Positions 1 to 8,518 of a DNA stretch of 64,000 nt are shown piece by piece. Below the pieces are notes generated by a model. That model ran no database searches. It was not told the DNA's origin and saw only the letters and a program-made list of their open reading frames with translations. The stretch spans positions 62,001 to 126,000 of the forward strand of contig JAGBHK010000017.1 in assembly GCA_017935565.1 (NCBI GenBank), written 5' to 3'. A program made the translations under genes and the position numbers. Source of the stretch: Lachnospiraceae bacterium. GTDB lineage: Bacteria > Bacillota > Clostridia > Lachnospirales > Lachnospiraceae. Numbering within the stretch: the stretch's first letter is position 1; each line of letters starts with the position of its first letter.

Positions 1-1374
1 GTTATGGGTACAGTTGAGAGTGTTGAAGACGCTGAACAGGCTGTTTTGGAAGCACGTAAGATGCTTGAATCAGAAACAGAAGATAATGTGTACGCAGACT
101 ATGATATAAATATTATTGAAAAAACTTCGGTGACAGCAGATATCGATGATTTAGAGACTGTTAAGAATAATATTTATGAAGGATTGACAGAGACAGTAGT
201 TGATACAAAGGTTTTAGCTTATACTATTAATATTGATGGAAATATTATAACACTTGCTTCAAAAGATGATGTTGAAAAACTTTTGAATGCAGCGAAGAGT
301 AAGTTTGATACAAATAACGATTTTAAGGCGGTTCTTTCAGTTGACACAAGTTCAAGAGAAACACTTATTTCGTATGAATTAGTGACAGCACAGGTAGGAC
401 ATCATGCTTTAGATAGAGTATTTGCAGCAGAAAATGGAATTGATAAGTCAGAGATTCAGGAATCATATTTTAATATTCCTAACCATATTTTAAGCATTAA
501 ATATGCCGAAGATATCACTATTACACAGGCATATGTTGCACCTAGTCAGATTCAGGATGTAGATCAGGCTATCGCAGATGTTACAAAGGAAAAGGAAGAA
601 TGTGAAATCTACACAGTAGAAGCAGGTGATTCTTTCTATGGAATTGCAAAGAAGTTTGATTTGTCGATGGACGAGCTTTTAGCAATGAATGTAGACTATA
701 ATTTAAATTCAATTATAAGACCTGGTGATACACTTATAGTTACAGTTCCACAGTCAGATTTATCAGTTATTGTTAACGAGCAGAAGACATATGAGGAAGA
801 ATATGATCTTCCTATCATATATGTATATAATGATTCTAAGTACACAACATACAAGAAAACTCTTGATGAGGGTATCACAGGTAAGAGAAAAGTTGTTGCA
901 AATGTAACATACAAGAATGGTGTTGAAGTAGGCAGAGAAATCATTATTGAAGAGATTTTATCAGAAGCAAAGGCTGCTACAGTAGAAGTTGGTACTATGA
1001 CACCACCTACTTATATTAAGCCTATTTCTGGTGGCGTTATTACAGACCGTTACGGTATGAGATGGGGCAGATTACATGCTGGTGTAGACTGGGGTGTAAG
1101 AACAGGTACAACTGTTGTTGCTTCTAGAGGTGGTACAGTAACTCAGGCTGGATGGGCTGGAAGTTACGGATACTGTATAGTAATTAAACATGCTGATGGA
1201 CATTTAACAAGATATGCACATCTTAGCCAGATTGATGTATCATATGGCGAAGTAGTTGCACAGGGTGAGAGAATTGGTTTAACTGGTAACACAGGTTTCT
1301 CAACAGGTCCACACTTACATTTTGAAATCATTATGTATGGAAAAGCAGTTGACCCATTAAAACATATTAAATAG
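1..1374 (+). CDS. Cell-wall M23 metallopeptidase with LysM and G5 domains (5' end outside window)
   Basis: The reading frame is open to the left edge and shows no signal peptide, so the N-terminus lies upstream; the ATG at 4 is probably internal. Visible order: an N-terminal region of unknown fold (to about residue 200), a LysM peptidoglycan-binding domain (about 203-250, beginning YTVEAGDSF), a G5 domain (about 265-335), then a C-terminal LytM/M23 domain. The M23 zinc and catalytic residues are present: the H and D of LHAGVDWG, the H of RYAHLS and the HLHFEI motif. Such proteins cleave peptide cross-links of peptidoglycan outside the cell. The combination of LysM, G5 and M23 is common in Clostridia and suits growth, division or sporulation. 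A terminator follows directly. Confidence 0.9.
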   Translation, partial: VMGTVESVEDAEQAVLEARKMLESETEDNVYADYDINIIEKTSVTADIDDLETVKNNIYEGLTETVVDTKVLAYTINIDGNIITLASKDDVEKLLNAAKSKFDTNNDFKAVLSVDTSSRETLISYELVTAQVGHHALDRVFAAENGIDKSEIQESYFNIPNHILSIKYAEDITITQAYVAPSQIQDVDQAIADVTKEKEECEIYTVEAGDSFYGIAKKFDLSMDELLAMNVDYNLNSIIRPGDTLIVTVPQSDLSVIVNEQKTYEEEYDLPIIYVYNDSKYTTYKKTLDEGITGKRKVVANVTYKNGVEVGREIIIEEILSEAKAATVEVGTMTPPTYIKPISGGVITDRYGMRWGRLHAGVDWGVRTGTTVVASRGGTVTQAGWAGSYGYCIVIKHADGHLTRYAHLSQIDVSYGEVVAQGERIGLTGNTGFSTGPHLHFEIIMYGKAVDPLKHIK

Positions 1375-1380
1375 TAGATT

Positions 1381-1414
1381 AACAGCTTAGGAAGAAATTC
1401 CTAGGCTGTTTTTT
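1381..1414 (+). terminator. Rho-independent terminator after the M23 peptidase gene
   Basis: A 12-bp stem (aacagcttagga with tcctaggctgtt, one G-U pair) closes a short loop and is followed by six T. It begins a few bases after the peptidase stop codon. Confidence 0.9.
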
Positions 1415-1470
1415 GCTATATAAGAAAGTTCTCGTATATTACAAAAGTGTTAAAGAATATTACACAAATA

Positions 1471-1513
1471 TTAACAACTATTTCGATTTTGTTACAATAG
1501 ATTTAACTATTGT
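1471..1513 (+). promoter_or_regulatory. Putative promoter and operator-like palindrome before the serpin gene
   Basis: TTAACA (1471-1476) and TACAAT (1493-1498) are 16 bp apart, a fair sigma-A promoter. Overlapping the -10 and the expected start site is a perfect 7-bp inverted repeat, acaatag (1494-1500) and ctattgt (1507-1513). A repressor bound there would block initiation; that role is inference. The leader to the serpin start is about 110 bases and contains nothing else I recognise. Confidence 0.45.
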
Positions 1514-1618
1514 TAAATAATGCCAAAGTCTATTGATTATGCCTTACATCTGTGTTATTTATTATGACATAGCCAATGAAATTAGATTGGTTGTTTTAAA
1601 AACTAGGAGGAATTGAAG

Positions 1619-3337
1619 ATGGAAGAAAACAATAATGGTATGTCAAAGAAGAAAAAGATGTGCATAATCATAGGACTCATAGTAACAGTCTTGTTAATAG
1701 GAGGAATTATTTTTGCTGTGGTAAGCAAAAATGTAAAAAACGATAATAAAGAAGGGAATACGGGCTCAAACAATGTGACATCTAATTCTGAAAAAGAAAC
1801 AGAAGGTGAGACGGAAAAGGAAACAGAGGGCGAGACGGAAAAGGAAATAGAGGGCGAGACAGAGGGTGAAACAGAAAAAGAAACAGAAGCTGAAATAGAT
1901 AAAGGTGAAGAACTTCCAGACATGGAAGTAGACAAGGATTTATATTATGCATCTAACGGTGAAGTAGACATGTTGGATTTATATTTCATGAAAGTGGAAA
2001 ATAAAAAGAAAAATATGGCATATAGTCCATTGTCTGTAAAATATGCATTAGCAATGCTTGGTGAAGGTGCTGATGGTGAATCTAAAGAGCAGATTACAAA
2101 TGTATTAAAGGATTTTGAACTCAAAAAATATACGAATAGTGAGAAGTTGTCGTTGGCAAATGGTTTTTTCATTAATGAAACATATAAAGATGCTATTAAA
2201 GAGAGTTACATAAATAACTTAAAAACTAAATATGATGCGGAGGTTATGATTCAGTCATTTGATACTCCGGATTCATTAAATGAATGGGTAAAGAATAAAA
2301 CATTTGGAATGATAGAAAATGTTGCAGAGGATATATCAGAGGAGGATATGATTCTTGTAAATACTTTGACTATTGATATGGATTGGAAGGAACAGTTTGT
2401 TAAACAGGACGAGAATGGTTATTATTGTTTGACAAGTCTAGAGTATTGGTATTATACCTTTGGCTGGAGCGAAGAGGGAATTGATGTTGAGAAGTTTAAT
2501 GATAAGTGGACGGAAGTTGTTTCTTTAAGCGCATCTTTTAATAAATATGACATTATAGAAGAGTTAGGGGAAGAAAAGATAGCAGAAATTATAACAAGTG
2601 AAGCAGAAAAGTATTTAAAAGAGAATCCAGGTGAAGATTTATCTGATTTTATGCAAGGTGACACTGTGGATGAGCAATTAGAAAGCCTTATTGATGATTA
2701 TATTAAAGAAATGGATACATATTATATGGATGATGCTTGTAGCACAGAATTTTCATTTTATGTTGATGATGATGTGAAGGTATTGGCAAAAGATTTGGAA
2801 GAAAAGGATGGAGTACAACTTCAGTACATAGGAATCATGCCAGTTAAAGAAGACTTGTATACATATGTAAATGATGTAACATCAGAAGATATTAGTAATA
2901 TTATTAGTAATTTAAAAGAGGCAAAGAGTGAAAATTGTAAGGATGGTGTCATTACTTTTATATATGGATATTTTCCAAAGTTTAATATTGACTACGAATT
3001 AGACTTGAAAAAGGATTTGAAAAAATTAGAAATATCAAATGTGTTTGAAGAGGGAAAAGCTAATTTGACAAATTTAGCTGATGATGAGGCGTTATATATA
3101 AATGATGCTAAACAGAAATCACATATTGAATTTAATGAATATGGTATAAAAGCTTCTTCTGTAACATATGAAGGGGGATTAGGCGGCGGTGGAAATCTTC
3201 TCTATGCTTTTGAGCCACCTATTGAAGAGATTGATTTAACATTTGATAAGCCATTTATGTTTATTATAAGAGATAAAAACACAGGTGAGACTTGGTATGC
3301 TGGTAATGTATATGAAGGAATAGAGCGTGAATGGTAA
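1619..3337 (+). CDS. Membrane-anchored serpin-family protein
   Basis: Start is the ATG eight bases after AGGAGG (1605-1610). A lysine-rich cytoplasmic stub precedes a transmembrane segment (about residues 14-36). Next comes a 45-residue linker of Glu/Thr/Gly repeats (ETEGETEKE type, about 55-100), which could span the wall. The serpin fold starts near residue 110 (MAYSPLSVKYALAMLGEGA is the classic helix B region) and ends with the family's PFMFIIRDKNTGE...GNV strand. About 110 residues (roughly 265-375) between the DWKEQF strand and the next core strand have no counterpart in ordinary serpins. The reactive loop keeps Glu, Gly and small hinge residues (NEYGIKASSVT) but then runs into GGLGGGG. 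Serpins trap serine or cysteine proteases; inhibition here is plausible but unproven. It is monocistronic. Confidence 0.85.
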   Translation: MEENNNGMSKKKKMCIIIGLIVTVLLIGGIIFAVVSKNVKNDNKEGNTGSNNVTSNSEKETEGETEKETEGETEKEIEGETEGETEKETEAEIDKGEELPDMEVDKDLYYASNGEVDMLDLYFMKVENKKKNMAYSPLSVKYALAMLGEGADGESKEQITNVLKDFELKKYTNSEKLSLANGFFINETYKDAIKESYINNLKTKYDAEVMIQSFDTPDSLNEWVKNKTFGMIENVAEDISEEDMILVNTLTIDMDWKEQFVKQDENGYYCLTSLEYWYYTFGWSEEGIDVEKFNDKWTEVVSLSASFNKYDIIEELGEEKIAEIITSEAEKYLKENPGEDLSDFMQGDTVDEQLESLIDDYIKEMDTYYMDDACSTEFSFYVDDDVKVLAKDLEEKDGVQLQYIGIMPVKEDLYTYVNDVTSEDISNIISNLKEAKSENCKDGVITFIYGYFPKFNIDYELDLKKDLKKLEISNVFEEGKANLTNLADDEALYINDAKQKSHIEFNEYGIKASSVTYEGGLGGGGNLLYAFEPPIEEIDLTFDKPFMFIIRDKNTGETWYAGNVYEGIEREW

Positions 3338-3360
3338 TTGGTAAGACTTTTAAAAAAATC

Positions 3361-3420
3361 TTTACAAATGTACATAATGTGTTATAATGTGAATAGGTGC
3401 GAGTATTTTTCGCACCTATT
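3361..3420 (+). promoter_or_regulatory. Promoter plus 5' stem-loop ahead of murA
   Basis: TTTACA (3361-3366) and TATAAT (3383-3388), 16 bp apart, form a strong sigma-A promoter. Immediately after it lies a perfect 10-bp inverted repeat, aataggtgcg (3392-3401) and cgcacctatt (3411-3420). Transcripts starting near 3395 would carry most of this hairpin at their extreme 5' end. It could also end serpin transcription, although it lacks a good T run. A second, weaker promoter candidate is TCGACA (3433-3438) with TATATA (3456-3461). Confidence 0.6.
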
Positions 3421-3489
3421 TACAGGAAAAATTCGACATTTACGTTTTAGGAACTTATATATAAACTAAAAATCTAATAGAGGTGTATA

Positions 3490-4782
3490 ATGGAAAAGTA
3501 CATTATTAAAGGCGGCACACCACTTATGGGTGAGGTCGAAATTGGTGGAGCAAAAAATTCTGCCCTTGCGCTTTTAGCAGCAACCATTATGACAGATGAT
3601 AGTGTAGTCATTGATAACTTACCTGATGTAAGAGATATCAATGTTTTAATTGACGCCATTGAAGGTATTGGCGCGACAGTAAAGAGAAATGATAGACACA
3701 GTGTCTGTATTAGTGGACGTACAATACGTTCATTCTGTGCAGATAACGAATATATAAAGAAGATTAGAGCATCTTATTATTTGTTAGGTGCATTGCTTGG
3801 TAAATTTAAAAAGGCGGAGGTAACACTTCCTGGTGGTTGTAATATCGGAAGTAGACCTATCGACCAGCATATTAAAGGCTTTGAAGCCCTTGGTGCTACA
3901 GTAGTTATTGAACATGGTATGATTAAAGTGAAGGCTGACAGATTAGTTGGTTCTCACATCTTTTTTGATGCCGTGTCTGTTGGTGCGACTATTAATGTTA
4001 TGTTGGCAGCTGCCCTTGCAGAAGGTAATACTGTTATTGAAAATGCGGCAAAAGAGCCACATATCGTAGATGTTGCGAACCTTCTTAATAAGATGGGTGC
4101 AAACATTAGAGGTGCAGGTACAGATATTATTAGAATTAAAGGCGTGGAGAGACTTCACGGCACAGAATATTCGGTTATTCCTGACCAGATTGAAGCTGGA
4201 ACATTTATGTTTGCTGCAGCTATTACAAATGGTGATATATTGGTAAAAAATGTTATTCCAAAGCATTTAGAGATATTGAGTGCAAAACTTATTGAAGTAG
4301 GATGCAAGATTGAGGAATATGATGAAGCTATTAGGGTAATTGCAACTGATGTAAAGAAGTCTACAAAGGTTAAGACGTTACCATATCCTGGTTTCCCTAC
4401 GGATATGCAGCCACAGATGACAGTTATTTTGTCTATGGCTCAGGGTACAAGTACAGTTATTGAGACTATTTTTGAAAATAGATTTATGTATGTAGATGAA
4501 CTTACAAAGATGGGTGCAAAGATTACTGTAGAAGGTAATGTCGCAGTTATTGAAGGCGTAGATAAGCTTACTGGCGCATCTTTGAATGCTCATGACTTAC
4601 GTGCCGGAGCAGCCCTTGTTCTTGCAGGTCTTGCTGCAGAAGGATTTACAACTGTCGAAGATATTCATTTTATCCAGAGAGGCTATGAAGCATTCGAAGA
4701 AAAGCTTTCAAAATTAGGTGGTAAAATTGAAAAAGTTGACAGTGAAAAGGAAGAGCAGAAATTTAAATTACGAGTTAGTTAA
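3490..4782 (+). CDS. murA: UDP-N-acetylglucosamine 1-carboxyvinyltransferase
   Basis: First committed step of peptidoglycan synthesis: transfers enolpyruvate from PEP to UDP-GlcNAc in the cytoplasm. The 430 residues are the normal length and the whole sequence reads as EPSP-synthase fold. Diagnostic motifs are the N-terminal GGAKNSAL (about 20-27) and the catalytic-loop cysteine in [12 protein letters not shown] (about 116-127). A C-terminal run of charged residues is ordinary. AGAGG (3479-3483) lies six bases before the ATG. It is followed by the metK riboswitch promoter, so it is probably transcribed alone or with some read-through into the riboswitch region. Confidence 0.97.
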   Translation: MEKYIIKGGTPLMGEVEIGGAKNSALALLAATIMTDDSVVIDNLPDVRDINVLIDAIEGIGATVKRNDRHSVCISGRTIRSFCADNEYIKKIRASYYLLGALLGKFKKAEVTLPGGCNIGSRPIDQHIKGFEALGATVVIEHGMIKVKADRLVGSHIFFDAVSVGATINVMLAAALAEGNTVIENAAKEPHIVDVANLLNKMGANIRGAGTDIIRIKGVERLHGTEYSVIPDQIEAGTFMFAAAITNGDILVKNVIPKHLEILSAKLIEVGCKIEEYDEAIRVIATDVKKSTKVKTLPYPGFPTDMQPQMTVILSMAQGTSTVIETIFENRFMYVDELTKMGAKITVEGNVAVIEGVDKLTGASLNAHDLRAGAALVLAGLAAEGFTTVEDIHFIQRGYEAFEEKLSKLGGKIEKVDSEKEEQKFKLRVS

Positions 4783-4790
4783 AAATTTGC

Positions 4791-4819
4791 TTGACAACTG
4801 TATGAATTAATATTAATAT
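4791..4819 (+). promoter_or_regulatory. Promoter for the SAM riboswitch and metK
   Basis: TTGACA (4791-4796) and TAATAT (4814-4819) with a 17-bp spacer, about 25 bases upstream of the riboswitch P1 stem. Confidence 0.8.
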
Positions 4820-4841
4820 ATGAACGAAAAAAGAATACAAA

Positions 4842-4940
4842 TCTCTTATTCAGAGTGGTGGAGATACAAGGATCTGTGAAGCCCGGCAACCTTAAAAAGT
4901 AAGGTGCTAACCTGAGCGAGTAAATCGAACAATAAGAGGA
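4842..4940 (+). promoter_or_regulatory. SAM-I (S-box) riboswitch aptamer
   Basis: P1 is formed by ctcttatt (4843-4850) and aataagag (4931-4938). Between them lie the S-box landmarks: agagtggtggagataca, the highly conserved ctgtgaagcccggcaacc (about 4874-4891), the aaggtgctaa core and the cctgagcgag segment. It binds S-adenosylmethionine and, with the adjoining terminator, switches metK off when SAM is plentiful. Placement before metK is the textbook arrangement. Confidence 0.97.
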
Positions 4941-4960
4941 TTTGATTACCTTGAAAGTCG

Positions 4961-4989
4961 AGTCCGCAAAAGAGTTTGTGGACTTTTTT
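4961..4989 (+). terminator. Riboswitch expression-platform terminator
   Basis: agtccgcaaa (4961-4970) pairs with tttgtggact (4975-4984, one G-U), followed by a T run. It is the conditional terminator between the SAM aptamer and metK. Confidence 0.88.
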
Positions 4990-5053
4990 GATGCAACAGC
5001 CTAGCAAGCGAAATTTTATTTGAAATGTTAAACGTAAGAAAGGAAGAGGAACA

Positions 5054-6244
5054 ATGGAGGAAAAGATTTTATTTACTTCGGAATCAGTTACAGAAGGTCA
5101 TCCTGACAAGGTGTGTGACGCAGTTTCAGACGCAGTTTTGGATGCACTTATGGCACAGGACCCTATGAGCCGTGTTGCCTGCGAGACATGTACAACAACA
5201 GGTCTTGTAATGGTAATGGGTGAAATTACAACTAAAGCTAATATTGATGTTGCAAAGATAGTAAGAGAAACAGTAGCAGAAATCGGTTATACAGATGCTG
5301 CATACGGTTTTGATGCAAATACATGCGCAGTTATGGTAACTCTTGATGAACAGTCAAGCGATATCGCAATGGGCGTTGACAAGGCATTGGAAGCTAAAGA
5401 AAATGCAATGTCTGAAGATGAAATCGAAGCAATCGGCGCTGGTGACCAGGGTATGATGTTTGGTTTCGCAACAAATGAAACAGAAGAATATATGCCATAT
5501 CCAATCGCTATGGCTCATAAGCTCTCAAAGAGACTTACAGAGGTTAGAAAGAATGGCACACTTAAGTATTTAAGACCTGATGGTAAGACACAGGTTACAG
5601 TTGAATACAATGACGAAGGCCAGCCTATTAGAATTGAAACAGTATTATTATCAACACAGCATGACCCTGATGTAACACAGGAACAGATTAAGGCTGATAT
5701 TAGAAAGTACGTATTTGACGAAATCATCCCAGCTGATATGGTTGATGAAGATACAAAGTATTTTGTAAATCCAACAGGTAGATTTGTTATTGGTGGACCA
5801 CACGGAGACAGCGGTCTTACAGGTAGAAAGATTATCGTTGACACATATGGTGGATATGCTCGTCACGGCGGCGGTGCATTCTCAGGTAAGGACTGTACAA
5901 AGGTTGACCGTTCAGCTGCATACGCTGCAAGATATGTTGCAAAAAATATTGTAGCAGCAGGCCTTGCAGATAAATGTGAAATTCAGCTTTCATATGCTAT
6001 CGGTGTTGCGCAGCCTACATCTGTTAGAATTGATACATTTGGTACAGGTAAGCTTTCTGAAAGAAAGTTAACAGAAATTATCAAAGAAAACTTTGATTTA
6101 AGACCAGCAGGTATCATTAAGATGCTTGATTTAAGAAGACCTATTTACAAGCAGACATCTTCATATGGACATTTCGGACGTAATGACCTTGATTTGCCAT
6201 GGGAAAAGCTTGATAAGGTTGAAGATTTAAAGAAATATATGTAA
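5054..6244 (+). CDS. metK: S-adenosylmethionine synthetase
   Basis: Makes SAM from methionine and ATP. The 396 residues match the family from end to end: [15 protein letters not shown] at the N-terminus (ATP-binding His and Mg-binding Asp), the [12 protein letters not shown] hexapeptide region (about 130-141), [21 protein letters not shown] (Lys and P-loop-like segment, about 250-270) and the C-terminal Gly-rich domain. The ribosome site is aggaagagg a few bases before the ATG. Its expression is under the SAM-I riboswitch, giving product feedback. The stop codon forms part of the palindromic element that follows. Confidence 0.98.
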   Translation: MEEKILFTSESVTEGHPDKVCDAVSDAVLDALMAQDPMSRVACETCTTTGLVMVMGEITTKANIDVAKIVRETVAEIGYTDAAYGFDANTCAVMVTLDEQSSDIAMGVDKALEAKENAMSEDEIEAIGAGDQGMMFGFATNETEEYMPYPIAMAHKLSKRLTEVRKNGTLKYLRPDGKTQVTVEYNDEGQPIRIETVLLSTQHDPDVTQEQIKADIRKYVFDEIIPADMVDEDTKYFVNPTGRFVIGGPHGDSGLTGRKIIVDTYGGYARHGGGAFSGKDCTKVDRSAAYAARYVAKNIVAAGLADKCEIQLSYAIGVAQPTSVRIDTFGTGKLSERKLTEIIKENFDLRPAGIIKMLDLRRPIYKQTSSYGHFGRNDLDLPWEKLDKVEDLKKYM

Positions 6245-6397
6245 CTATTCAGAGCCATGCAGATTTATATCAAAATAGGCTGTTCAAGCTTGCTTGATAA
6301 AGACAATTTTGATATAAATCTATATGGCGAGAAGCCATACATGAGCAAAAGTAAAGCTTCGCAGAAGCGATTTTGCGAATGTTGCTCTGAATAGTTA
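6242..6397 (+). repeat. 156-bp palindromic element with 14-bp terminal inverted repeats
   Basis: The ends are perfect inverted repeats: taactattcagagc (6242-6255) and gctctgaatagtta (6384-6397). Inside is a perfect 16-bp inverted repeat, 6261-6276 with 6306-6321. A second hairpin with a gcttc/gaagc core lies at about 6345-6376. The left end includes the metK stop codon TAA. No open reading frame is present. This could be a non-autonomous (MITE-like) insertion or a structured RNA at the 3' end of the metK transcript; I saw no clear target duplication. Confidence 0.7.
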
Positions 6398-6421
6398 TAA
6401 AAAGTGTAATAAAATAATCGC

Positions 6422-6461
6422 TCCCCTAATATTCTAATATAAAGAGTATTAGGGGATTTTT
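6422..6461 (+). terminator. Terminator-like hairpin abutting the PrcB-like gene
   Basis: cccctaatattc and gagtattagggg form a 12-bp stem (one G-U) followed by six T. It ends one base before the GTG of the next gene, and its 3' arm holds the AGGGG that is the only plausible ribosome binding site for that gene. Confidence 0.8.
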
Positions 6462-6462
6462 T

Positions 6463-6894
6463 GTGGACAAATGCAATGGGAATAAATGGATTAAAACGCT
6501 CATATTAACAGTGGTGATGATTTTTGTAATGTCATTGACTGGCTGTAAGGATACAAAAATAGAGGAAAAAAAGATAAAAGACCTTGATTATACGGTCCTT
6601 GGTGAGAATGAGATTCCTATGGAATTAAAGCAAATCATTGAGGAAAACAAGCACAATGTAGCAAAGACGACATACGTTGATATGGGAGAATTGTACATCA
6701 TTATCTGTTATGGTGACCAACCGACAACTGGTTACAGCATCGAAGTTAATGAATTGTATGAAACGAAGAATACTATTGCCATAAAGACTACCCTTAAGGG
6801 GCCGTCAAAAAGTGAAGAAGTACTAAATATGATTACATCACCATATATTGTAGTTAAGTTGGAAAATATGGAAAAAACAGTAGTATATAAATAA
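6463..6894 (+). CDS. PrcB-type lipoprotein (protease-complex subunit domain)
   Basis: A 143-residue protein beginning with GTG. It has a basic N-terminus, a hydrophobic signal segment (about 11-25) and a lipobox LTGC, so Cys27 or so is predicted to be lipidated on the outer membrane face. The C-terminal 80 residues resemble the PrcB_C domain (YGDQPTTGYSIEV, then a strand ending SPYIVVKLE), named from the Treponema dentilysin complex; in Clostridia such domains occur in many secreted proteins of unknown role. The ribosome site lies inside the preceding hairpin. It is 14 bases upstream of the SPOCS gene and probably cotranscribed with it. Confidence 0.72.
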   Translation: MDKCNGNKWIKTLILTVVMIFVMSLTGCKDTKIEEKKIKDLDYTVLGENEIPMELKQIIEENKHNVAKTTYVDMGELYIIICYGDQPTTGYSIEVNELYETKNTIAIKTTLKGPSKSEEVLNMITSPYIVVKLENMEKTVVYK

Positions 6895-6908
6895 TTGGAG
6901 GGTTAAAA

Positions 6909-8468
6909 ATGGAATTCATAAAAAAGAATCTGCATATGAACAGAGTAAAAACAAATGTGTACACACAGATTACATTGGAGGATGATTTTAATGTACCTGA
7001 TATTAAGTCGGATATTGATGAGATTATTACAGACAATGGCAAAATTATTATCGAAAACATTCGTGTTAACAATCAAAAGGTAAATATAAAGGGCAAATTG
7101 TGTTTTTCGCTTTTATATGGTTCCTTTAACGACAATAAATTATTACATAATATGTCAGGCGAGATTGGATTCGATGAAAATGTAAATGTAGACGGAATTG
7201 AAGACACCGACAGTGTAAATGTAAAATGTGAAATTGAAGATTTGTCCATTGGTATTATTAATTCAAGAAAGATTTCTGTAAAAGCTATTGTGGGAATGAG
7301 GCTTGTTGGCGAGGATATATGTGACTGCCAGCCTGTTGTTGATATTACAGGGGATGACAATGTAGATTGCATGAAAAAGCAGTTAGATATGTCGCAGGTT
7401 GTTATTTATAAGAAGGACATTTTTAGAATTAAGGATGAATTGGATTTGCCCGCAAATAAATTAAATATGTCGGAAATCCTGTGGGAAAGCTTGAATTTAA
7501 GAAGCATTAACACGAAATTATTGAACGGGAAAATTGAACTAACTGGTGAAATGCAGATGTTTGTATTGTATGAAGCGGAGGAAGAAAATGCGCCTGTTCA
7601 ATGGATGGAATCGGTGATTCCTTTTGGTGGGGCCATAGAATTGCCAGAATGCTCGCAGGATATGATTGCAGATATAAGCACAAATATAGCAAATTCGTCA
7701 GTTAGTATAAAGTCTGATTTTGACGGGGAGCAAAGAGTTATTGAGTATGAAATGGTGCTCGATTTAAACATAAAGATTTTTTATGAAGAGCAGGTAACAA
7801 TTGTCGGAGATGTAAATTCAACAAGTTGCAAGTTGATTCCTAAATTCTTGCCTACAAAAATGAATCGACTTTTAATGAAAAATAATTCAAAATGTAAGGT
7901 TACAGATAAAATTAAATTGGATACGCAAAAAGGCAGTATTATGCAGCTTTGCTGTAGTAACGGTAGGGTTAAGATTGATGAAATTATACCAAAAGAGAAT
8001 GTAATTATGGTGGAAGGTATCGTAGATATTGATATTATGTACATTTCATCGGACGACAAAATGCCAGTGTGCATGGCCAAGGAAATTGTGCCATTTTCTC
8101 AGGAAGTAGAGGCGTACGGTGTGAATGAACAGTCCATTGTTACCATTCGACCATCACTTGAACAATTAAACACTAATATGGCTGGTAATAATGAGATAGA
8201 AGTGAAAGGATATGTGTCGTTAGATTGCTTGATTTTTGATGTGTACCTTGAAAATATTGTGGAAAGCATTGAAGAACAGCCATTTGATAAAAATGAGTTG
8301 CAGAAAGCCCCATGCATTGTGGGTTATAGAGTACAAAAGGGCGATACATTGTGGAAAATTGCAAAAAAATACTTCACATCTGTGGAAAGTATTCGAACAA
8401 TAAATGAACTTAGAAGCGATGAAATAAATGAAGGAGATATGTTGCTGGTAGTAAAAGCGGCAATATAG
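6909..8468 (+). CDS. sipL: SPOCS (DUF3794) and LysM spore-coat protein, SipL-like
   Basis: 519 residues with GGAGGG six bases before the ATG. Three SPOCS/DUF3794-type segments fill residues about 20-460 and a LysM domain ends the protein (about 475-517, YRVQKGDTLWKIAKKY). This is the layout of Clostridioides difficile SipL, which binds the ATPase SpoIVA through its LysM domain and anchors coat assembly on the forespore. No signal peptide is visible, as expected for a mother-cell protein. The SipL role is inferred from architecture; some Clostridia have more than one such protein. Confidence 0.85.
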   Translation: MEFIKKNLHMNRVKTNVYTQITLEDDFNVPDIKSDIDEIITDNGKIIIENIRVNNQKVNIKGKLCFSLLYGSFNDNKLLHNMSGEIGFDENVNVDGIEDTDSVNVKCEIEDLSIGIINSRKISVKAIVGMRLVGEDICDCQPVVDITGDDNVDCMKKQLDMSQVVIYKKDIFRIKDELDLPANKLNMSEILWESLNLRSINTKLLNGKIELTGEMQMFVLYEAEEENAPVQWMESVIPFGGAIELPECSQDMIADISTNIANSSVSIKSDFDGEQRVIEYEMVLDLNIKIFYEEQVTIVGDVNSTSCKLIPKFLPTKMNRLLMKNNSKCKVTDKIKLDTQKGSIMQLCCSNGRVKIDEIIPKENVIMVEGIVDIDIMYISSDDKMPVCMAKEIVPFSQEVEAYGVNEQSIVTIRPSLEQLNTNMAGNNEIEVKGYVSLDCLIFDVYLENIVESIEEQPFDKNELQKAPCIVGYRVQKGDTLWKIAKKYFTSVESIRTINELRSDEINEGDMLLVVKAAI

Positions 8469-8473
8469 GCATA

Positions 8474-8506
8474 AAAAGGGCTATCGGAAATTCCGACAGC
8501 CCTTTT
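8474..8506. terminator. Bidirectional terminator between SipL-like gene and the converging gene
   Basis: aaaagggct (8474-8482) pairs with agccctttt (8498-8506), extended inward by tcggaa/ttccga past one mismatch. A and T runs flank both sides, so it can serve the two convergent genes. Confidence 0.88.
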
Positions 8507-8518
8507 ATAGTGCTAAAA

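Noticed and set aside
1603..1935. Reverse-strand frame of serine/valine/proline repeats opposite the serpin linker
   Set aside because: It is the antisense of the Glu/Thr repeat coding sequence; a similar one lies opposite the linker at 36764-37015. Neither has a ribosome site.
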